Counted from the stretch's first letter, positions 17,502-27,338 are shown. The stretch is DNA of 64,000 nucleotides from Aridibaculum aurantiacum (GCF_017355875.1 NZ_JAFEWC010000001.1:2232001-2296000), one strand, 5' to 3'. Notes: generated by a model from the letters alone, not told the origin. Made by a program: numbers and translations.

Positions 17502-18335
17502 ATGTCAACAGAACCATCATCAACTGCTCCTCATAATGGTTGGCGGGCTAAACTGCATGAGATCATATACGAGTCCCACACGAAGGAAGGTAAACTCTTT
17601 GATGTGATTTTGCTGGTACTCATCTTTTTTAGCATCTCCATTGTAATGCTGGATAGTGTTCCTCTATACCATGAATTGTATGGTGATCTCTTTTACAAGA
17701 TAGAGTGGGGGCTTACGATCTTCTTTACGCTTGAGTACATCCTTCGGATTTTATCTATACAACGGCCGGTGGCATATATGGTCAGCGTGCTTGGCATAAT
17801 AGACCTGCTGGCAATTGTGCCCACTTACCTCAGCCTATTTTTTGTTGGTACACAATCCTTACTGGTAGTAAGAGGCTTAAGGCTCTTACGCGTCTTCCGG
17901 ATATTCAAGCTTAATCATTATGTATCTGAAATGCGCTATCTCACCACAGCGTTATCCAACAGCTTTAGGAAGATCAGCATATTCTTATTCTTTGTGTTGA
18001 CAGCTGTTATCATCATGGGCTCTGTGATTTACCTGGTAGAGGATGCCGAAGATGGTTTCACCAGTATTCCGCAATGTATCTATTGGGCCATCGTTACCAT
18101 TACTACTGTAGGTTATGGCGATATTTCTCCCGTGACGCCACTGGGGAAATTTATCTCGTGTATTATCATGCTCTTAGGTTATGGGATAATAGCTGTACCC
18201 ACGGGCATTGTTTCTTCAGAAATGGCTATGATGGCAAAAGGAAAAGGAAACAGCCCGGATGTTTGCAGGAACTGTGGTAAAGAAGGCCACGATGTAGATG
18301 CCAGGTTTTGTAAAACATGTGGCTATAAATTGTAG
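17502..18335 (+). CDS. Voltage-gated-type potassium channel with C-terminal zinc ribbon
   Basis: Six-transmembrane ion channel of 277 residues. S4 carries regularly spaced arginines (RGLRLLRVFRIFKL), and the pore loop has TITTVGYGDISPVTP, whose TVGYGD filter is potassium-selective. After S6 (LGYGIIAVPTGIVSSEMA) there is a short cytosolic tail with two CxxC pairs (CRNCGKEG and CKTCGYKL), a zinc-ribbon fold. No RCK domain is present. The tail may tune gating or assembly; that is inference. Confidence 0.9.
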   Translation: MSTEPSSTAPHNGWRAKLHEIIYESHTKEGKLFDVILLVLIFFSISIVMLDSVPLYHELYGDLFYKIEWGLTIFFTLEYILRILSIQRPVAYMVSVLGIIDLLAIVPTYLSLFFVGTQSLLVVRGLRLLRVFRIFKLNHYVSEMRYLTTALSNSFRKISIFLFFVLTAVIIMGSVIYLVEDAEDGFTSIPQCIYWAIVTITTVGYGDISPVTPLGKFISCIIMLLGYGIIAVPTGIVSSEMAMMAKGKGNSPDVCRNCGKEGHDVDARFCKTCGYKL

Positions 18336-18397
18336 CAGAAACACAAACACCTCAGTATTTTTAAATGAAGGCTTAAAACTGCCAGCTGTCATCTCAT

Positions 18398-18405
18398 TAC
18401 CTTTG
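18398..18405 (+). promoter_or_regulatory. -7 promoter element (TACCTTTG)
   Basis: TACCTTTG fits TAnnTTTG and lies 16 bp upstream of the TTG start of the ABC transporter gene. Confidence 0.45.
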
Positions 18406-18421
18406 CATCCAAATAACAGGT

Positions 18422-20245
18422 TTGAAACATCTAAAGGCGCTTAATAAATATTTCTGGAAGTATAGGTTCAGGTTTAGTATTGGGATGTTGTTTGTGATCG
18501 CCTCCAACTATTTTGCTGTTCTGGCTCCGCAGGTAACTGGTTTTGTTGTCAACCAGGTACAGATGCGCCTACCAAATGCCCGCCCTGTAGTGGAGCGCGA
18601 AAGACACGATATACTGGTTGAGTGGTTCATTGATGCGCTTGCTCCTTATCAAAATGATTTTTTCACCATTGTTGCTTTATCAAGTATCACCATCCTTGTA
18701 TTAGCCATTATTCGTGGTGTCTTTATGTTCTTTATGCGGCAAACCATCATTGTGATGAGCCGCCACATAGAATATGACCAGAAGAACCAGGTATACAAGC
18801 ATTACCAGGAGCTTGACATCAACTTCTTTAAAACGCATAGCACCGGCGACATGATGAACAGGATAACGGAAGATGTAAGCCGTGTGCGTATGTACACAGG
18901 CCCCGCCATCATGTACCTCATAAACCTTGTGGCATTGATCTGGTTTAGCGTTGTAAACATGTTGCGCAAGGATCCATTGCTGACACTATATGTACTTGCG
19001 CCACTACCAGTTCTTGCCATTACTATTTATGTAGTAAATCAGATCATTCATAAGCGCAGCGAAAAGATACAATCGCTGTTGTCTGATCTTACCACCAATG
19101 CGCAGGAAAGCTTTTCAGGGATAAGAGTAATAAAATCTTTTGTGCAGGAAAAGGCAATGTTCAGGTTCTTCAACAACAATAGTGAGAACTATAAGCAGAA
19201 TGCAGTGCAACTGGCTAAAGTAGAAGCACTTTACTTCCCAAGCATGGCTTTGATGATTGGTTTAAGTACGCTCATCACCATCATGGTGGGTGGCATCCAG
19301 GCGCTGAACAATCCAATGAAAGTGGGTGTGATAGTGGAGTTTGTGATCTACATCAACATGTTGACCTTTCCCGTAAGTTCTATCGGATGGGTAGCAAGTA
19401 TGATACAACGCGCATCGGCATCTCAAAAGCGCATCAATGAATTTTTAGAAACAACACCTGCTATAAAAAACGAGGCTACCACACAGCCTCCGGCTATTCA
19501 AGGCCATCTTGAGTTTAAAGATGTTAGTTTTACTTATCCTCATACAGGCATCAAAGCCTTGAAGAATATTAGCCTTTTTGTTTCGCCAGGCGAAAAGGTA
19601 TTAATATTAGGTAAAACAGGAAGTGGCAAATCAACCATTGCTCAACTGCTGCTACGCTTTTATGATCCTGCGTCAGGCACCATTACTTTAGATGGAAAAC
19701 CGTTGAAAGATTACCCTCTTCATTACCTGCGCGAACAGGTAAGTTATGTACCTCAGGATGTATTCCTTTTTAGCGATACCATTCACGACAATATTGGCTT
19801 TGGCTTGCATAAACCAGCCACGCACGAAGAAGTGATTGATGCAGCCAACAATGCAAACATTTTAAAAGAGATAAGCTTGTTTGCAAAGAAGTTTGATACA
19901 ATGGTAGGCGAAAGAGGTGTAACACTTAGCGGCGGTCAAAAGCAACGTATATCTATTGCCCGTGCTTTGGTAAAACAACCTGCGTTGGTAGTGTTGGATG
20001 ATAGTTTAAGTGCTGTAGACACAGCTACAGAAAACACTATTTTAAACAACCTAAATACAAGACTGAAGGATAAAACTGCACTCATCATTACGCATCGGAT
20101 CTTCAGGCAAATACGTTTTGATAAAATAGTAGTAATGGAAGATGGAGTGATAACAGAGCAGGGAAATCATGATGATTTGATAGGCAAAAACGGCTATTAT
20201 GCACAACTGTATGCCATGCAGGGAAGGCAGCATGAGCAACATTAA
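18422..20245 (+). CDS. ABC exporter half-transporter (permease-ATPase fusion)
   Basis: A 607-residue half-transporter with six membrane helices (about 15-330) and an ATPase domain (about 365-600). Walker A is LGKTGSGKST, the signature is LSGGQKQR, and the switch His lies in LIITHR. The Walker B region reads VVLDDSLSAVD, so the usual catalytic Glu is Asp, as in the degenerate site of heterodimeric multidrug exporters of the BmrC type; no partner gene is adjacent. Translation most likely starts at the TTG (18422), since no ATG occurs before the first membrane helix. Substrate unknown. Confidence 0.9.
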   Translation: MKHLKALNKYFWKYRFRFSIGMLFVIASNYFAVLAPQVTGFVVNQVQMRLPNARPVVERERHDILVEWFIDALAPYQNDFFTIVALSSITILVLAIIRGVFMFFMRQTIIVMSRHIEYDQKNQVYKHYQELDINFFKTHSTGDMMNRITEDVSRVRMYTGPAIMYLINLVALIWFSVVNMLRKDPLLTLYVLAPLPVLAITIYVVNQIIHKRSEKIQSLLSDLTTNAQESFSGIRVIKSFVQEKAMFRFFNNNSENYKQNAVQLAKVEALYFPSMALMIGLSTLITIMVGGIQALNNPMKVGVIVEFVIYINMLTFPVSSIGWVASMIQRASASQKRINEFLETTPAIKNEATTQPPAIQGHLEFKDVSFTYPHTGIKALKNISLFVSPGEKVLILGKTGSGKSTIAQLLLRFYDPASGTITLDGKPLKDYPLHYLREQVSYVPQDVFLFSDTIHDNIGFGLHKPATHEEVIDAANNANILKEISLFAKKFDTMVGERGVTLSGGQKQRISIARALVKQPALVVLDDSLSAVDTATENTILNNLNTRLKDKTALIITHRIFRQIRFDKIVVMEDGVITEQGNHDDLIGKNGYYAQLYAMQGRQHEQH

Positions 20246-20285
20246 AATCTTTCATCAGATTTTAATTGACAGCATTCCATTTAAA

Positions 20286-20316
20286 TTTTGGCATTTCAAA
20301 ATGAGCCCTATATTTG
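20286..20316 (+). promoter_or_regulatory. Promoter with -33 TTTTG and -7 TATATTTG
   Basis: TTTTG at 20286-20290 and TATATTTG at 20309-20316, separated by 18 bp, form one of the best matches to the Bacteroidota promoter in the window. Transcription should begin near 20323, which puts the upstream ATG at 20314 outside the transcript and favours the GTG at 20362 as start of the DUF3276 gene. Confidence 0.65.
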
Positions 20317-20361
20317 TGCCTCATTGTTTTTATACAATCCTTAACAACAAAACTAACCACT

Positions 20362-20835
20362 GTGGCGTACGACAACAACGAACAAAAAATTGAGAGTGTT
20401 TACAGTAAGAGAATCAGGGCGGGAAAAAGAAGAACTTATTTTTTTGATGTTAGAGCAACCCGAAGCAATGACTACTTTTTAACCATAACAGAAAGCAGGA
20501 AGCGTTTCAACGATAATGGTTACGACAGGCATAAGATTTTTTTGTATAAAGAAGACTTCAACAAGTTTATAAAAGCTTTGAACGAAGCCGTTGATTATGT
20601 GAAGACAGACCTGATGCCGGATTTTGATTTTGATGCATTTAACCACGACTACGATGAGAACGGAAATGGTTATGCAGAAGGAACAAACGGTTATCATGAA
20701 AGTGTAGCTGAAGTGGCTGCAGAGGTAGAAGAGGTTGTAGAAACAATTGCTGTTTCATCTCATTCTGCTGCAGTTGCTGAAGTTCCGGTATCGGAGCCAG
20801 TAAACCTGAGCAGCGAGGAAGTAGACAAATGGTAA
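20362..20835 (+). CDS. DUF3276 / PUR-alpha-like nucleic-acid-binding protein
   Basis: Protein of about 157 residues from the GTG at 20362 (an in-frame ATG at 20314 lies upstream of the predicted transcription start). The N-terminal part is a PUR-like repeat: IESVYSKRIRAGKRRTYFFDVR, YFLTITESRKRF and HKIFLYKEDFNKFIKALNEAVDYV. PUR-alpha relatives bind single-stranded nucleic acid. The C-terminal third is acidic and low-complexity (many Glu, Val, Ala) and probably unstructured. Widespread in Bacteroidota; cellular role not established. Confidence 0.87.
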   Translation: MAYDNNEQKIESVYSKRIRAGKRRTYFFDVRATRSNDYFLTITESRKRFNDNGYDRHKIFLYKEDFNKFIKALNEAVDYVKTDLMPDFDFDAFNHDYDENGNGYAEGTNGYHESVAEVAAEVEEVVETIAVSSHSAAVAEVPVSEPVNLSSEEVDKW

Positions 20836-20856
20836 AACCAAAATGGATCTATAAAT

Positions 20857-20888
20857 AAAGCCGCAGTTTTAATACTGTGGCTTTTCTG
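20857..20888 (+). terminator. Terminator after the DUF3276 gene
   Basis: AAAGCCGCAG (20857-20866) pairs with CTGTGGCTTT (20875-20884) with one G-U pair, followed by TCTGTTTT. Confidence 0.75.
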
Positions 20889-21026
20889 TTTTATAGCGGT
20901 TATGGTTACTTCTTTAATCCACTGCTACATCTTCTCAAAGCTTCACATTTCTTCATGCAATATTGCTCTATATAATTTTCAATTCTATTGCATCTTCTGC
21001 AGGCATAGAATTTTAGCATTTGATGC

Positions 21027-22088
21027 ATGCAAACAAGTCTGCTGCAACAAATCAACCGTTTACTGTTAGGCATCTTGCTTTTCTTTAGCTTGCTTTATCT
21101 TGGAAGGCCTTTTTTGATTCCTGTTTCTATTGGTCTACTATTCTCCATTCTACTATTGCCTGTTGCTTCTAAACTAGAAGAAAAAGCTTTTAGCAGGACT
21201 GCCGCAGCAGGTACATGTATCATAGGTTTGGTGATTATTATTTTTGCTTTATCATTCTTTCTCACCAATCAGGTAATAGGTTTCATTAATGATCTGCCTG
21301 CTATAAAAGGCAACCTCGAAAATAAGCTTGATAGTATACAGGATTATATAGATGATAAGCTGGACATGCCACGGGAAGAGCAGGCTAGAAAGATGGATGT
21401 ACAAGTATCTAACCTTTTTCAACGAATGGGAAATATGCTTACCACCATGTTGTACAGCACAGGCACGCTGTTAATGGATTTCTTCATCATTGCCTTGTAT
21501 GCCTTCTTCTTTATAAGCTATAGGAGACGCTTCAAGAACTTTATTCTGAAACTTATATCAAAGAAGCAGGAAGGAAAGGCTGATGAGATTTTTGAAAAAG
21601 TAGCGAACGTTGCTAACTCTTATATTGTTGGTGTATCGCTGGTGGTGCTCATACTTGCTGCTTGTAATACTATCGCACTATCACTTATTGGCATCAGGCA
21701 GGCTTTATTCTTTGGCGTGCTTGCAGGGTTGCTGAATATTATCCCATTCATTGGTTCGTTGGTAGGCAGCGCTATTCCTGTTTTGGTACTGTTGTTAACC
21801 CGAGATTCTTATTCAGCAGCGCTTACTGCGGCTATATATTTCCTCGGAATCCAGTTGGTGGAAAGTTATTTTCTTACACCCAATATAACAGGTAATAAAG
21901 TAAAACTAAATCCCATGGCTACCATTATGGCGCTTATGCTTGGTGCTTTGGTTTGGGGTGTTGCCGGGATGATATTGTTCATTCCGTACCTGGGTGTGCT
22001 AAAGGTTTTATTCGATAATGTAGAGTCGCTAAAACCCTTTGGCGCCATCATTGGAAATGAACAGGATATCAAAGAAAGGAGAAATTAG
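21027..22088 (+). CDS. AI-2E family transporter
   Basis: A 353-residue polytopic membrane protein with seven to eight predicted helices. The conserved features of the family are present: the N-terminal pair LLLGILLFFSLLYLGRPFLIPV, the mid-protein soluble segment (about 85-150), and the C-terminal LAGLLNIIPFIGSLVGSAIPV and LNPMATIMALMLGALVWG. Members export AI-2 in E. coli (TqsA), act as Na+/H+ antiporters, or are uncharacterised, so the substrate here is unknown. Confidence 0.9.
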   Translation: MQTSLLQQINRLLLGILLFFSLLYLGRPFLIPVSIGLLFSILLLPVASKLEEKAFSRTAAAGTCIIGLVIIIFALSFFLTNQVIGFINDLPAIKGNLENKLDSIQDYIDDKLDMPREEQARKMDVQVSNLFQRMGNMLTTMLYSTGTLLMDFFIIALYAFFFISYRRRFKNFILKLISKKQEGKADEIFEKVANVANSYIVGVSLVVLILAACNTIALSLIGIRQALFFGVLAGLLNIIPFIGSLVGSAIPVLVLLLTRDSYSAALTAAIYFLGIQLVESYFLTPNITGNKVKLNPMATIMALMLGALVWGVAGMILFIPYLGVLKVLFDNVESLKPFGAIIGNEQDIKERRN

Positions 22089-22254
22089 TGGCCTTCAAGT
22101 CAGGTTCATTCACTCCACAGCGCAACTGAATGAAATGATTAAGCATCTTCAACTAATTATGGTTGTGCTATCGATTAATCTTTATATTGCTGTAGCAGCA
22201 GTAGGTTGATCAACCGGCATGCCGCTCTAACGATTGTAAACTATACTCCTTTAT

Positions 22255-25200
22255 ATGCCAATTCGGAAATTGCTTGTCGCAAACCGTGGTGAAATTGCTA
22301 TACGTGTACTTCGCGCCGCCACGGAACTACTTATCAAAACAGTTGCTATTTACACCTACGAAGACCGCTACTCATTGCATAGGTACAAAGCTGATGAATC
22401 GTACCAGGTAGGTAAAAACGATGATCCACTGAAGCCTTATCTTGACATTGAAGAGATCATTCGTGTGGCCAAGCGAGAGCAGGTAGATGCCATTCATCCT
22501 GGGTATGGATTTCTTAGTGAAAATGCAGTTTTCGCCCGCCGGTGCAGGGAAGAAGGGATAATTTTTGTTGGCCCTACACCTGAGGTAATGGAACAGCTCG
22601 GTGATAAAATTGCCGCTAAAAAAGTAGCTAAGGCTGCAAATGTGCCCCTTATAGAAGATTGCGAAGTAGATTCATCAACGCCTGGCGAGGCAATAACCGA
22701 AGCAGAAAAAATTGGTTTTCCTGTGATTATCAAAGCAGCTGCGGGTGGCGGTGGAAGGGGTATGCGTGTAGTTCGTTCTGCAGAAGAGCTGGTGAAGAAC
22801 ATAACAGAAGCAGGCAATGAAGCACGTGTTGCTTTTGGCAATGCTACAGTATTTCTTGAAAAGTTTATCGAAGAGCCCAAGCATATAGAAGTGCAGGTAA
22901 TGGGCGACAACCATGGCAATCTTGTTCACATATTTGAACGGGATTGTTCTGTACAGCGGCGCTTCCAAAAAGTTGTGGAAGTGGCACCAGCTACTTCATT
23001 GAAAGAGATAACGAAACAGAAGCTGTATGATTATGCTATCCGCATTTGCAAGCAGGTAAATTATAATAATGTTGGTACGGTTGAATTCCTGGTTGACAGG
23101 GAAGAGAATATCTTCTTTATAGAAGTGAATCCGCGCATACAAGTGGAGCATACGGTAACGGAAGAAATAACTGGAATTGATATTGTAAAGAACCAACTGC
23201 TAATAGCGCAAGGACACAAGCTTACTGATCCGGAAATCAATATACAGTCGCAGGCGCAGATCACTTACTCTGGTGTGGCCATACAATGTAGAGTTACAAC
23301 AGAAGATCCTTCCAATGGTTTCAAACCTGACTACGGTACCATCATCGCGTACCGCAATGCCGGCGGACCCGGGATACGATTGGATGAAGGAAGTTCTTAC
23401 CCCGGTGTAAGCATTTCACCTTTCTTTGATTCTTTATTGGTGAAAGTAACAGCATCGGGACGCAACCTTGCAGAGAGTTGCGAAAGACTGGTGAGGACTT
23501 TACGCGAGTTCAGGATTCGCGGCGTCAATACCAATATTGCATTTCTTGAGAATGTATTGCAGAACCAGATATTTCAAAATGGAGCCGCTACAGTAGGTTT
23601 CATTGATGCACATCCTGAACTATTTCACCTGGTGCCTCGCCAGGACCGGGGTACCAAGGCTTTAAAATACATAGCAGAAGTGATTGTAAATGGCAATCCT
23701 GATGTAAACAAAGTAGACCCCTCAGTTACTTTCAGAACACCTGTTGTGCCTGATATTGATCATTCTAAAAATATAGAAGGAAGTAAGGAACGGCTAATAA
23801 GACTTGGCAGAGAAGGTTTTGTTGAATGGCTAAAAAACGAGAAGGCAATTCAATATACTGATACCACTTTCAGAGATGCACACCAATCGTTGCTGGCTAC
23901 GAGGGTGAGAAGCATCGACATGCTCAAAGTAGCAGAAGCCGTTTCTAAAAATCATCCTGAACTGTTCTCGCTGGAGATGTGGGGTGGGGCAACGTTTGAT
24001 GTAGCATTGCGCTTTTTACACGAAAACCCATGGCAGCGCCTGCGCATGTTAAGGGAACGCATACCCAACATCCTTTTCCAGATGTTGATTCGCGGTTCCA
24101 ACGCGGTTGGTTATACAGCCTATCCTGATAATCTTGTTGAAACCTTTATCGAGAAATCATGGGAGGAGGGTATTGACATCTTCAGGATATTCGATTCGCT
24201 CAACTGGCTGGAAGGAATGAAGGTGAGCATCAATGCAGTGAAAGAAAGAACAGGTGGACTTGCAGTAGCTTGCATCTGCTATACCGGCGACTTCCTTGAT
24301 AAAGAACGAAACCACAAGTTCAACCTGCAATACTATCTTGATCTTGCACGGCAACTGGAAGATGCAGGTACACATATTTTAGGAATCAAAGATATGGCTG
24401 GCTTGCTGAAGCCTATGCAGGCGCAGGTACTGGTACAAGAGCTGAAAAAAGTAGTAGACATCCCTATCCATCTTCATACGCACGATACATCTTCAATACA
24501 GCCTGCTACCTATTTAAAAGCCATTGAAGCTGGTGTAGATGTGATAGATGTTGCATTGGCTTCTATGTCAGGACTTACGTCACAACCTAATTTCAATTCC
24601 ATCGTCGCGATGATGAAAGGGCATGAAAGGGAGCAACCGATGGATCTTCAAAAGCTGAATAAGCTGTCGACATATTGGGAAGATGTGAGAGAGATATATT
24701 ACCCATTTGAATCAGAACTCAAAGCCGGTACTGCCGAGGTATTTGATCATGAGATCCCGGGAGGACAATACAGTAACCTTCGGCCGCAGGCGCGTAGTCT
24801 TGGGCTGGAAGACAAGTTTGAACTGGTGAAGAAGAACTATGAAGTAGTGAATAGGATGTTCGGTGATATTGTTAAGGTAACACCATCATCTAAAGTAGTG
24901 GGTGACATGGCTTTATTCATGACAGCCAATGGTTATACAGAAGAAGATGTATATGAAAAAGGAGAAGGGATGTCTTTCCCCGACTCTGTCATAGGTTTAA
25001 TCAAAGGTGACCTTGGACAAACAGAAGGGGGCTTCCCGACCAAGCTTTCGCAGATCATTTTAAAAAATGAAAAGCCTTATACTGACAGGCCAAACGCGCA
25101 TTTAAAGCCTATAGATTTTGAGGCAGCAATGCAACAATTTCAACAGCAGTTTGGGCAGCAGTACACCTTCTTAGACCTGTTGTCATACCTGTTCTATCCA

Positions 25201-25689
25201 AAGGTCTTCAGAGAATATCATGACCATTTAAACAAGTTTGGAGATCTTGATTACCTGCCTACAGATGTTTTCTTCTTTGGACTGAAGCCAAACCAGGAAA
25301 CGCTTATTGAGCTTTCTCCGGGTAAAAGCATACTGGTGCGAATGCTATATACAAGTGCAACAGACGAAAACGGTGTGAAGCAGGTTTTCTTTAAACTAAA
25401 TGGGCAAACGCGTTCAATTGAAGTGCGTGATAATAGCTTCACTGTAACGAAGCAGACAAATAAAAAAGTTAGTTCAGAGAAAGAGATCGGTGCGCCTTTA
25501 CAAGGTCGACTTTCAGGAATTATGATAAAGCCGGGCGACCAGGTGGAGAAAAACCTCGCGCTATTCACCATTGAAGCAATGAAGATGGAGTCTACCATAG
25601 TAGCCTCTAAAACAGGTAAGGTGAAAAATGTAGTGCTGCAGGAAGGTGTGCTGGTAGAGCAGGATGATGTGGTGATAGAACTTGAATAG
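22255..25689 (+). CDS. pyc: Pyruvate carboxylase
   Basis: Biotin enzyme converting pyruvate to oxaloacetate with bicarbonate and ATP, an anaplerotic step. At 1144 residues all domains are in one chain: biotin carboxylase (about 1-460; ATP-grasp loop KAAAGGGGRGM, FIEVNPRIQVEHTVTEE), carboxyltransferase barrel (about 535-800; TTFRDAHQSLLATR, metal ligands in HLHTHDTS), conserved PYC/OADA domain (about 830-1010), and the C-terminal biotinyl domain with the biotin lysine in EAMKMES. No nearby pckA or lipid genes. A single-gene unit by spacing. Confidence 0.97.
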   Translation: MPIRKLLVANRGEIAIRVLRAATELLIKTVAIYTYEDRYSLHRYKADESYQVGKNDDPLKPYLDIEEIIRVAKREQVDAIHPGYGFLSENAVFARRCREEGIIFVGPTPEVMEQLGDKIAAKKVAKAANVPLIEDCEVDSSTPGEAITEAEKIGFPVIIKAAAGGGGRGMRVVRSAEELVKNITEAGNEARVAFGNATVFLEKFIEEPKHIEVQVMGDNHGNLVHIFERDCSVQRRFQKVVEVAPATSLKEITKQKLYDYAIRICKQVNYNNVGTVEFLVDREENIFFIEVNPRIQVEHTVTEEITGIDIVKNQLLIAQGHKLTDPEINIQSQAQITYSGVAIQCRVTTEDPSNGFKPDYGTIIAYRNAGGPGIRLDEGSSYPGVSISPFFDSLLVKVTASGRNLAESCERLVRTLREFRIRGVNTNIAFLENVLQNQIFQNGAATVGFIDAHPELFHLVPRQDRGTKALKYIAEVIVNGNPDVNKVDPSVTFRTPVVPDIDHSKNIEGSKERLIRLGREGFVEWLKNEKAIQYTDTTFRDAHQSLLATRVRSIDMLKVAEAVSKNHPELFSLEMWGGATFDVALRFLHENPWQRLRMLRERIPNILFQMLIRGSNAVGYTAYPDNLVETFIEKSWEEGIDIFRIFDSLNWLEGMKVSINAVKERTGGLAVACICYTGDFLDKERNHKFNLQYYLDLARQLEDAGTHILGIKDMAGLLKPMQAQVLVQELKKVVDIPIHLHTHDTSSIQPATYLKAIEAGVDVIDVALASMSGLTSQPNFNSIVAMMKGHEREQPMDLQKLNKLSTYWEDVREIYYPFESELKAGTAEVFDHEIPGGQYSNLRPQARSLGLEDKFELVKKNYEVVNRMFGDIVKVTPSSKVVGDMALFMTANGYTEEDVYEKGEGMSFPDSVIGLIKGDLGQTEGGFPTKLSQIILKNEKPYTDRPNAHLKPIDFEAAMQQFQQQFGQQYTFLDLLSYLFYPKVFREYHDHLNKFGDLDYLPTDVFFFGLKPNQETLIELSPGKSILVRMLYTSATDENGVKQVFFKLNGQTRSIEVRDNSFTVTKQTNKKVSSEKEIGAPLQGRLSGIMIKPGDQVEKNLALFTIEAMKMESTIVASKTGKVKNVVLQEGVLVEQDDVVIELE

Positions 25690-25763
25690 GAATAGCTTGA
25701 TGTTTAGAAATTGCTACTGGTACTGGCGAGGTATTTTTACATCCTCATCCTAAACCAGCATCG

Positions 25764-27212
25764 ATGGATATTAAGGAAGGAGAACATAATCTTTCATCGC
25801 CTGCAGGACTACCTGCAGGCTTTGATGTTTTAATAAAGACGTTGTCGCCACAAGGCTATCATTTCACAATAACAGCTAAAGACAGCGATGCAGCGATCTC
25901 AACTTTTTCATACAATCTTACATCTACAGATCACCAGTCTTATCTCGATCTTTTCGAAAAACTATCGAAGCTTTTTGGGCTGCGAATGCCGCAAAACCGG
26001 CGGCCGGTAATACAACCCACTTCTACAGCGCCTTACCGGGTGGTGCTAACAGATAACCTGCATCCAGGCATGTTGTATGGCTATGGTGATCCGGCAATTT
26101 TGAAAGTAGATGAACATGGAGAAACTTATTACTACCTGGCAGTTACTTCCAATGATGCACCCAATGCCTTCCCAATTCTTCGTTCTGCCGACCTGGTAAA
26201 CTGGTCATTTGTAGATTATGTTTTTCCAAAAGGCAGAACGCCTGAATGGGCCAGCACCGGTGAAAACAATAGCGACTATTGGGCGCCTGAGATACACAAG
26301 ATAGGAGATGAGTACAGGATATATTTTGTAGCACGCGAAAAACACACAAGCGAGTTGTGCATTGGAATGGCAAGCGCTCCTTCGCCAGCAGGGCCTTTTG
26401 TGCCGGCAGACAAACCTATGCTTACCAATAATGTAATAGATCCGCATGTTTTTGTAACTGCTGGTAATGATGCTTACCTGTACTGGAAGGAGGACAACAA
26501 CGATGTATGGCCTGCAAAAATGCTGGATCTTCTTTACCAACATCCACAACTGGTAAGCGAATTAATAGCTGTTGAAGAAGACAAACGAACTGCTTCATTG
26601 ATCATTACCTTATGGCTTTGGGCAAAGAAGCTACCACCAATGGAGCGGTTCCAGGCCATTCAAATCTTCATAGAGATCATCATAGCAGATTATACCTCTT
26701 ACTACCAGCAACTGTTGCAAATGCAAAAGCAGCAGCCAGGTTTAAATGAACTGATAGCACCTGTAGTTCACTTCATGAAGACTCCGATGTATGCACAACA
26801 ACTATCACCTGATGGGCAACAACTGGTGGGCGAAAAGGTAAAGGTGTTGGAAAATGACCTGGATTGGGAGGCTCACCTGATAGAAGGAATGTGGGTGACA
26901 GAACAGGATAATAAATACTATTTCTTTTATGCTGGTAACGACTTTTCAACTGATAAATATGGAATTGGCGTTGCTGTAGCCGATCACCCGCTAGGGCCAT
27001 ACCAAAAGATGCAAGCACCTTTCTTACAATCAACAAAGGATTGGTGGGCACCGGGGCATCCTTCGGTTACTACCTCGCCTGCGGGTAAGCCACTGCTGGT
27101 ACTGCATGCCTACCATCCCGGCAAAGCAGGGTATAAACAGCTGCGTGTTTTGCTCATGGTGCAATTGCAATTTTCAGCCGGAGAAGTAAAAGCAATAGAA
27201 CCTATGCTGTAA
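25764..27212 (+). CDS. GH43-like five-bladed propeller protein with a helical insertion
   Basis: A 482-residue protein whose propeller resembles glycoside hydrolase family 43. The usual three acidic residues can be placed: D109 in GYGDPAIL, D226 in VIDPHVF and E374 in IEGMW; other blade motifs are DYWAPEIHKIGDEYRIYF and WWAPGHPSV. Two features are unusual: an N-terminal domain of about 85 residues and an alpha-helical insertion (about 249-352, rich in Gln, Leu and Ile) between the second and third acidic residues. There is no signal peptide, so it should act in the cytoplasm, unlike most polymer-degrading members. No SusCD genes or other glycosidases are adjacent. Substrate unknown. Confidence 0.75.
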   Translation: MDIKEGEHNLSSPAGLPAGFDVLIKTLSPQGYHFTITAKDSDAAISTFSYNLTSTDHQSYLDLFEKLSKLFGLRMPQNRRPVIQPTSTAPYRVVLTDNLHPGMLYGYGDPAILKVDEHGETYYYLAVTSNDAPNAFPILRSADLVNWSFVDYVFPKGRTPEWASTGENNSDYWAPEIHKIGDEYRIYFVAREKHTSELCIGMASAPSPAGPFVPADKPMLTNNVIDPHVFVTAGNDAYLYWKEDNNDVWPAKMLDLLYQHPQLVSELIAVEEDKRTASLIITLWLWAKKLPPMERFQAIQIFIEIIIADYTSYYQQLLQMQKQQPGLNELIAPVVHFMKTPMYAQQLSPDGQQLVGEKVKVLENDLDWEAHLIEGMWVTEQDNKYYFFYAGNDFSTDKYGIGVAVADHPLGPYQKMQAPFLQSTKDWWAPGHPSVTTSPAGKPLLVLHAYHPGKAGYKQLRVLLMVQLQFSAGEVKAIEPML

Positions 27213-27330
27213 GTTCTAAAGCTTCTGGTAGATAATAGCCGCTGTAGCTGGCATTGAAGCTTGGTTCAACTTATTGATTTCTTTAGATAAATGTTTCATT
27301 ACCGCTTCCTGAACTGTGGGTGCAACGTGC

Positions 27331-27338
27331 TATTTTTG
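27331..27338 (+). promoter_or_regulatory. -7 promoter element (TATTTTTG)
   Basis: TATTTTTG matches TAnnTTTG, 38 bp upstream of the MutS2-like start codon. Confidence 0.45.

Noticed and set aside
22494-22919. 141-codon minus-strand frame inside pyc
   Set aside because: It is the antisense of a conserved domain; the sequence is low in protein-like character and pyc is beyond doubt.
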